Shown: piece by piece, positions 60,046-64,000 of the stretch | Numbering within the stretch: position 1 is the first letter of the stretch | Layout of the letters: each line of letters begins with the position of its first letter | NCBI GenBank assembly: GCA_013306675.1 | Contig: JABLUY010000007.1 | Coordinates: forward strand, 186,001 to 250,000 | Source: Thraustochytrium sp. TN22 | Lineage: Eukaryota; Sar; Bigyra; Thraustochytrida; Thraustochytriidae | Direction: 5' to 3' | DNA length: 64,000 bases | Notes under the pieces: model-generated | Seen by the model: only the letters and a program-made list of their open reading frames with translations | Database searches by the model: none | What the model was told of the DNA's origin: nothing | Program-made: the position numbers and the translations under genes

Positions 60046-61713
60046 CTACCTGGCGCCCCGACGAAAGCTGCGCGGCGACAGGGAGAGCTCTGCCATGATG
60101 TCTCGGACGGCGGTGACTACGGGCGAGAGCGAGGCGGCATGGCGGCGGACAGGCTTGTTGCGCTGCTTCGTGGTCGGCTGGCTGGCAAAGTCCGACGCGA
60201 CGGAGGCGTCTTCCTCCTTGGCCTCGACCGACATGCGCGGGCTCTCGAGCTGGCCATAGAGGTTCGTCTTGAGGCTTGCGGCGCTGCCCTCGCACGGCGA
60301 ACGAAGCACAACCCTCAGCGAACCGTCCTTGAACCGCCCGTAGCTGTCGTCGCGGACAAGCACGAAGCGTTTTGGCCGGCGACCAACCGATGGGTCCTCG
60401 TCGACGGCGTCCTCCTGAGAGTCGCTAGCCTCCTCGTCCTCATATTCGTCTCCGTCTTCGTCCTCGTCCTCGTCCTCATCCTCGTCTTCGTCCCCGTCCT
60501 CGGAAGATAGCTCCACCTCCTCCTTGCAGCTCAAGGCCTCAGGGGCGCGCCAGCCAGCGCGGTCCATCTCTTCCGAGGTTGTAGACTGCTCGTCATCAGC
60601 GCCAGACGAGGTTCCTGCTGCATCATCCGAGATGGAGCTCTGGTCGTCCGGGCTCAGGGAGGCGAGCTCCTGCAGCTGGGCGTCAAGGGAGGCGATCTGC
60701 TGACGCAGCGCGCGCTCCTTGGCCGCGAAGCGGTTCATGCGGGGACTAGGCGCGGTTGGTTCCGGAGGCGCGGGTGCGTCGGCGCCATCCGCGAAGCCAG
60801 CTGTCGAGGTGCTGAAGCGACTGCTCTTGCTCCTGATCGTCGCCTCGAACGTAGAGGCGCTCTCAGAGGTGCCTCCACGGGGGCTGCTGGCACGCGAGCG
60901 GCTGGAGCGAACAGAGCGAGTCGAGCCTGCGCTGTGTGGCTCTCGGAGTCGCTCCTGCATCTGCATGCGGCGGCGGCCGGCAGGCTCGCGCGTGGCTCGA
61001 AGAGCGCCTGCGGCCTTGTCGATGGACTGCCGCAGGAAGGCTTGCTCCGTGAGCGTGAGCCCCTGATCCGACTCGTCTGCAGCCCTAGCCACGGCGCGCG
61101 CCTCTGCAACCAGCGCATCCGCAAAGCTGCGCTTGGGGTCAATGCCCGCCCGGGCGCTGCGCTCGGCGCGCTTGGCGGCTGGCGCAGACCGCGAGCGGCG
61201 AGGCGCTGACGAGGACCGCGAGGAGAGCGACCCCACACGCCGGTCGCGGCTGCGCCCGCGCTCGAGGCCCGTGGAGCAGCGCAGCAGGCGCTGCCCAAGG
61301 CGCTCTCTCGTCGTGTCGGTGGACTGCACGTTGAAGCCCCTGGGCACACCCACGGCCTCCTCGTAATACGAGGGCGGCAAAATGTCGGACGGCGTGCGGC
61401 CCTTTTCAATCTGCGCCAGCAGTGACGCCAGCGGCGTGGCGCACGCCTTGCGCTTGGTGATGGGCGGGCCAGCGTCGTGCAGGCCGGCCTCCTCGTCGAT
61501 GGCGTACTGGATGGACTTGCGCGTCCATGCCTGGCACATGGCCTCCAGGTGCCGCTGCCCGGCCTCCGTTGCCGTGTTCGAGTGCGCCATGTACGAGGCA
61601 GGCCCGACAAGAGGGTTGGACTGCACGCCGTGCGCGAAGAGGCCAAGCCGCGTGATCACGCCATGGCCCTCCACCGTGCAGTCGGGCCGCGGCGAGCGCT
61701 CGAAGAGCGACAT
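60046..61713 (-). CDS. Unrecognised 555-residue protein, partly disordered
   Basis: A good ATG-started frame of 555 codons with coherent composition. Residues 1-130 look globular (YMAHSNTATEAGQRHLEAM, DILPPSYYEEAVGVPRGFNV). About 145-330 is Ser/Arg/Ala-rich with a short helical stretch. Near 345-370 lies a predicted coiled coil (AAKERALRQQIASLDAQLQ). About 405-445 is a polyacidic Asp/Glu tract, and the C-terminal 100 residues include KRFVLVRDDSYGRFKDGSLRVVL. No domain is recognised. It lies between the axonemal genes DRC8 and kinesin-9, so a flagellar or cytoskeletal role is a guess from position only. Confidence 0.7.
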   Translation of the reverse strand: MSLFERSPRPDCTVEGHGVITRLGLFAHGVQSNPLVGPASYMAHSNTATEAGQRHLEAMCQAWTRKSIQYAIDEEAGLHDAGPPITKRKACATPLASLLAQIEKGRTPSDILPPSYYEEAVGVPRGFNVQSTDTTRERLGQRLLRCSTGLERGRSRDRRVGSLSSRSSSAPRRSRSAPAAKRAERSARAGIDPKRSFADALVAEARAVARAADESDQGLTLTEQAFLRQSIDKAAGALRATREPAGRRRMQMQERLREPHSAGSTRSVRSSRSRASSPRGGTSESASTFEATIRSKSSRFSTSTAGFADGADAPAPPEPTAPSPRMNRFAAKERALRQQIASLDAQLQELASLSPDDQSSISDDAAGTSSGADDEQSTTSEEMDRAGWRAPEALSCKEEVELSSEDGDEDEDEDEDEDEDGDEYEDEEASDSQEDAVDEDPSVGRRPKRFVLVRDDSYGRFKDGSLRVVLRSPCEGSAASLKTNLYGQLESPRMSVEAKEEDASVASDFASQPTTKQRNKPVRRHAASLSPVVTAVRDIMAELSLSPRSFRRGAR

Positions 61714-62709
61714 GGTCTCAAGGCTCTGCCGCGCGAGCCGACGGCCGCCACGCCTCGCCGCGCCCCAGCTCGACTCGCAGCGCTTCGCCGCGCCGCAACC
61801 TGCGCTCTACACGCGGGCAAATCACGAAAGACTCTGCTGCTTGTCTACAGCTGTCCGTCCACCGCTGCCGCTGCAGCTCCGGCTCGCGTCGCGTCGCGCC
61901 GCGTCGCGCCGCGCTGCACCGCGCCGCGCCTCCACGACGACCACACACGCTCGCCTCGCCTGCTTCGGCTTTTGCGCGCCAGCTTTGTCCTGCGTAGCCT
62001 GGACTTCGCGCCGTCCACGATCCACTTTTTCTTTGTCCTGGACGCACGCCGCCCATTGCTGCATGCAGCCATCACCAGCAGTGCACGCAAGTTCTCTGGT
62101 AATCTTTTTCCATGAGCCCCGGCGTACACACCGTTCCAGTGGTACGCATCCAGTCTCGGTCCGCGGGCGTCCGCGGCGAGAGGCCTGGCGACGCTTGCGC
62201 AGTGTCCTCCGAGTCGCACTCACAGGTTTTTTTTTGCGTTTCAATTGGCGCTCCAAGCGGGCCGGTGCGACGCGACGAGACCAGGCGACCACGACTCAAA
62301 GCCAGCCTTGCAGTCCATTGGAAGCAGGCGCACCGTGACAGAGTGATGCGCGCCGTCCTGTTTTCCCTTCCTCCAACCATGGCTTGCGCGTGCGTCCACG
62401 GTCTGCGCGCGCGAAATGCGCCGCCGGGGAGATGATACCCTCGTGGTGTGCCCTGTGCAAATGCTGCTTCGATAGATGATTCTCAGCGCGGTGCGTGTCC
62501 GAGCCGGTACAGCCTGGAGGGTCCAAAGAGCCTGTGTGCTTTTGTGCGGGCAAAGAATCTCACCTGCTCGCTGCCTGCTCGACGCGAGTGTGGGTGGGAG
62601 GGGAGGAGAGACCGAGGCCGGATGGCTGGCGCGGGAAGCTTGCGGCAACTGAGGAGAACGCACAAAGGGCTTTCATCTGCGACCGCCACTGGTAGCGAGG
62701 GGGGAAAAA
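61714..62709. other. Spacer, no gene seen
   Basis: About 1 kb between two minus-strand genes: the promoter of the 555-residue gene and the 3' UTR of kinesin-9. A GCGTC/GCGCC repeat patch lies at about 61885-61925. Short frames on both strands are repeat-like or overlap one another. Nothing else recognised. Confidence 0.5.
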
Positions 62710-64000
62710 TTACTTCTTGATGGCCTTAGACCGCTTCATGAGCGCCTCCTTGGCCTTGTAAAATGCGAGAATGTCTGCATCAGCCTCCTGGTTGCCAGTC
62801 AGAGGGATTGCGGCCGCGGCTGATCCCTCGTCCGCTGGCGGCGGCGTCGGCGCCGCGCGGCGAGAAGGCACTGCCTTCTCACGCGTGACGCGGGGACTCT
62901 GATGATGCTCGAGACGCGCCTCGTGCGGAACCGCCGCATCTTGCGACGTAACCTCAAGCTCTCCGCGACGTGGCTCGGTGGGGGCGCTGAGACCCTGGCG
63001 AAGAACGAGACCATACCAAGCATCAAACTCCTTCTGGAGTTTGAGCCGCGCATTTTGCAACATGGTCTGAATGCGCTCAATCTCCTTCTTGAGCTCCTTG
63101 AGGTCCTGAAAGCTCTGTTTGTAGCCAGTCTTGTGGTCCTCGATCTCTGCCATGCGCTCTGCTTCCTCTGCCTCAGCCCGTTTCTCCTCATCCTTGCCCT
63201 CCCCGCCGTCGACGACGGACTGAACGGCGCGCTGTGCGCGCACTTGTTCAATCTCGCCCTTGATCCGGTTGATCTCGTTGCGTGCGGCATTCACTGCGGC
63301 ACCTGTCTGCTTGGCCAAAGCGTACTTGTCCTTGAGCAGACGCTTGTTCTCGTTGATGCCCTTGATGCCCGGGTAATGGCGCTTGAAGTACTCCAGCGCC
63401 CGATCCTTGTCCGCCAGGACCTCGGACGGAGGCATGGGCGCCGCCGGCGCGGCGCGAGAGCCGCTGTTGCCCTCCACGACGCTCGGCCTGCGCTGGCGGC
63501 CGGGTAGATGGGCAGCGTCGTGCCGAAGATCAGTGTCCGCCAGCTTCGTCTCAGCCGCGCGCCGGGCCAGCTGCGACTGTGGAGTTGCTTGGAAGTTGTA
63601 TGCGTCGATGCCGGGGTCTTCCTCAACGCTGACTGCGTCTGGACCTGCCTTGCCGCCTTGCTTGATCATGTTGACGAGGATGGCAATCTCGTTGTTGCGT
63701 TGTTGCACCTGCTGTTTGAGTTGCGCAATCTCAGCGTCCTTCGCGTCACTCTCAGGGCCGTCGCCGCGCTGGCCACCGCCGCCTCCGCCGCCGCCACCGG
63801 GCCCGCCCTCCGCCGCCATTTCCCGCAAAATCTGAAAACATGCGTGAATGCGCTCGAAGGTGAGCTCGCCGGGCTGCAGCTGGTCGATACCGGCGGTATC
63901 TGCGGCGGCCGCATGGGGGTCCGTCGCGCGCGCCCGCTGCGCTGCGACCCAGTCCGCGACAACGGCGCGGAGCCGCTTCATCTCGAGCTGATCGATCCGC
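62710..64000 (-). CDS. KIF9: Kinesin-9 (KIF9-like), C-terminal part (partial)
   Basis: The frame is open to the end of the window, so the motor domain lies beyond base 64000 and only about the last 430 codons are seen. Recognisable KIF9 tail sequence includes ALEYFKRHYPGIKGINENKRLLKDKY, NAARNEINRIKGEIEQV and KTGYKQSFQDLKELKKEIERIQTMLQNARLKLQKEFDAWY. The last corresponds to the region of KIF9 ending KVKLQKEFE.WW. A Gly-rich, low-complexity run interrupts the coiled coil near the 5' part. It ends with a basic tail (KEALMKRSKAIKK). Kinesin-9 motors act in the axoneme and its central pair, consistent with DRC8 nearby and with a motile flagellum. Confidence 0.85.
   Translation of the reverse strand, partial: RIDQLEMKRLRAVVADWVAAQRARATDPHAAAADTAGIDQLQPGELTFERIHACFQILREMAAEGGPGGGGGGGGGQRGDGPESDAKDAEIAQLKQQVQQRNNEIAILVNMIKQGGKAGPDAVSVEEDPGIDAYNFQATPQSQLARRAAETKLADTDLRHDAAHLPGRQRRPSVVEGNSGSRAAPAAPMPPSEVLADKDRALEYFKRHYPGIKGINENKRLLKDKYALAKQTGAAVNAARNEINRIKGEIEQVRAQRAVQSVVDGGEGKDEEKRAEAEEAERMAEIEDHKTGYKQSFQDLKELKKEIERIQTMLQNARLKLQKEFDAWYGLVLRQGLSAPTEPRRGELEVTSQDAAVPHEARLEHHQSPRVTREKAVPSRRAAPTPPPADEGSAAAAIPLTGNQEADADILAFYKAKEALMKRSKAIKK

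Noticed and set aside
1-64000. tRNA genes
   Set aside because: I looked by eye for T-loop and anticodon-arm patterns on both strands and found none; a covariance-model scan would be needed to exclude them.

Overview
The window is a piece of a eukaryotic nuclear genome that is GC-rich and very gene-sparse in places. Most genes are single open frames. One of them, an LpxB homologue, carries a clear GT-AG intron. The gene set includes RNA polymerase III subunit 2, a U4/U6.U5 snRNP zinc-finger protein, G-protein beta and gamma subunits, a myosin, kinesin-9 and a dynein-regulatory-complex protein. This means a flagellated protist. The intron-poor, GC-rich style with BCCT-type transporters suggests a thraustochytrid-like stramenopile or a similar heterotrophic protist. 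The lineage is inference, because no ribosomal or organellar marker lies in the window.

Layout. 1-471: 3' end of a WD40 gene. 895-3138 (-): coiled-coil protein with an ADD/PHD-like zinc finger. 3139-10994: GC-rich, repeat-laden DNA with two weak small ORFs. 10995-13211 (-): a SH3-GYF-GYF-Tubby protein. 14715-15869 (+): G beta. 16590-20432 (+): Pol III RPC2. 20718-21467 (+): SNU23/ZMAT2, converging on 21819-23942 (-), a zinc-cysteine protein with a HAD phosphatase-like domain; a 127-bp unit spanning their shared 3' ends is triplicated. 24365-26821 and 31163-33544 (-): two BCCT transporter paralogues. 33545-39306: repeats and decayed DNA. 39307-40953 (-) and 41180-42584 (+): a divergent TrmA-like RNA methyltransferase and a spliced LpxB. 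43236-43490 (+): G gamma with a CaaX end. 43773-49760 (-): a myosin with IQ motifs and an RCC1-like tail. 50515-52083 (-): a bZIP factor. 52084-55566: decayed DNA with a 10-bp satellite. 55567-57087 (+): an AGC-type pseudokinase. 57456-58595 (-): a J-domain protein. 59270-59878 (+): DRC8. 60046-61713 (-): unknown. 62710-64000 (-): C-terminal part of kinesin-9, cut by the window end.

The genes do not form one pathway. Small functional groupings are visible: G beta and G gamma (signalling), DRC8 with kinesin-9 and an unknown gene between them (axoneme), and two neighbouring BCCT copies (osmolyte uptake). The novelty lies mainly in domain architectures: SH3-GYF-GYF-Tubby, zinc-cluster-HAD, myosin-RCC1, a J domain with small beta-barrel-like repeats, and a pseudokinase that has lost all three catalytic motifs. 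A eukaryotic lipid A disaccharide synthase homologue adds to this. Start codons given are the first in-frame ATG unless noted, since several open frames extend upstream without an ATG.
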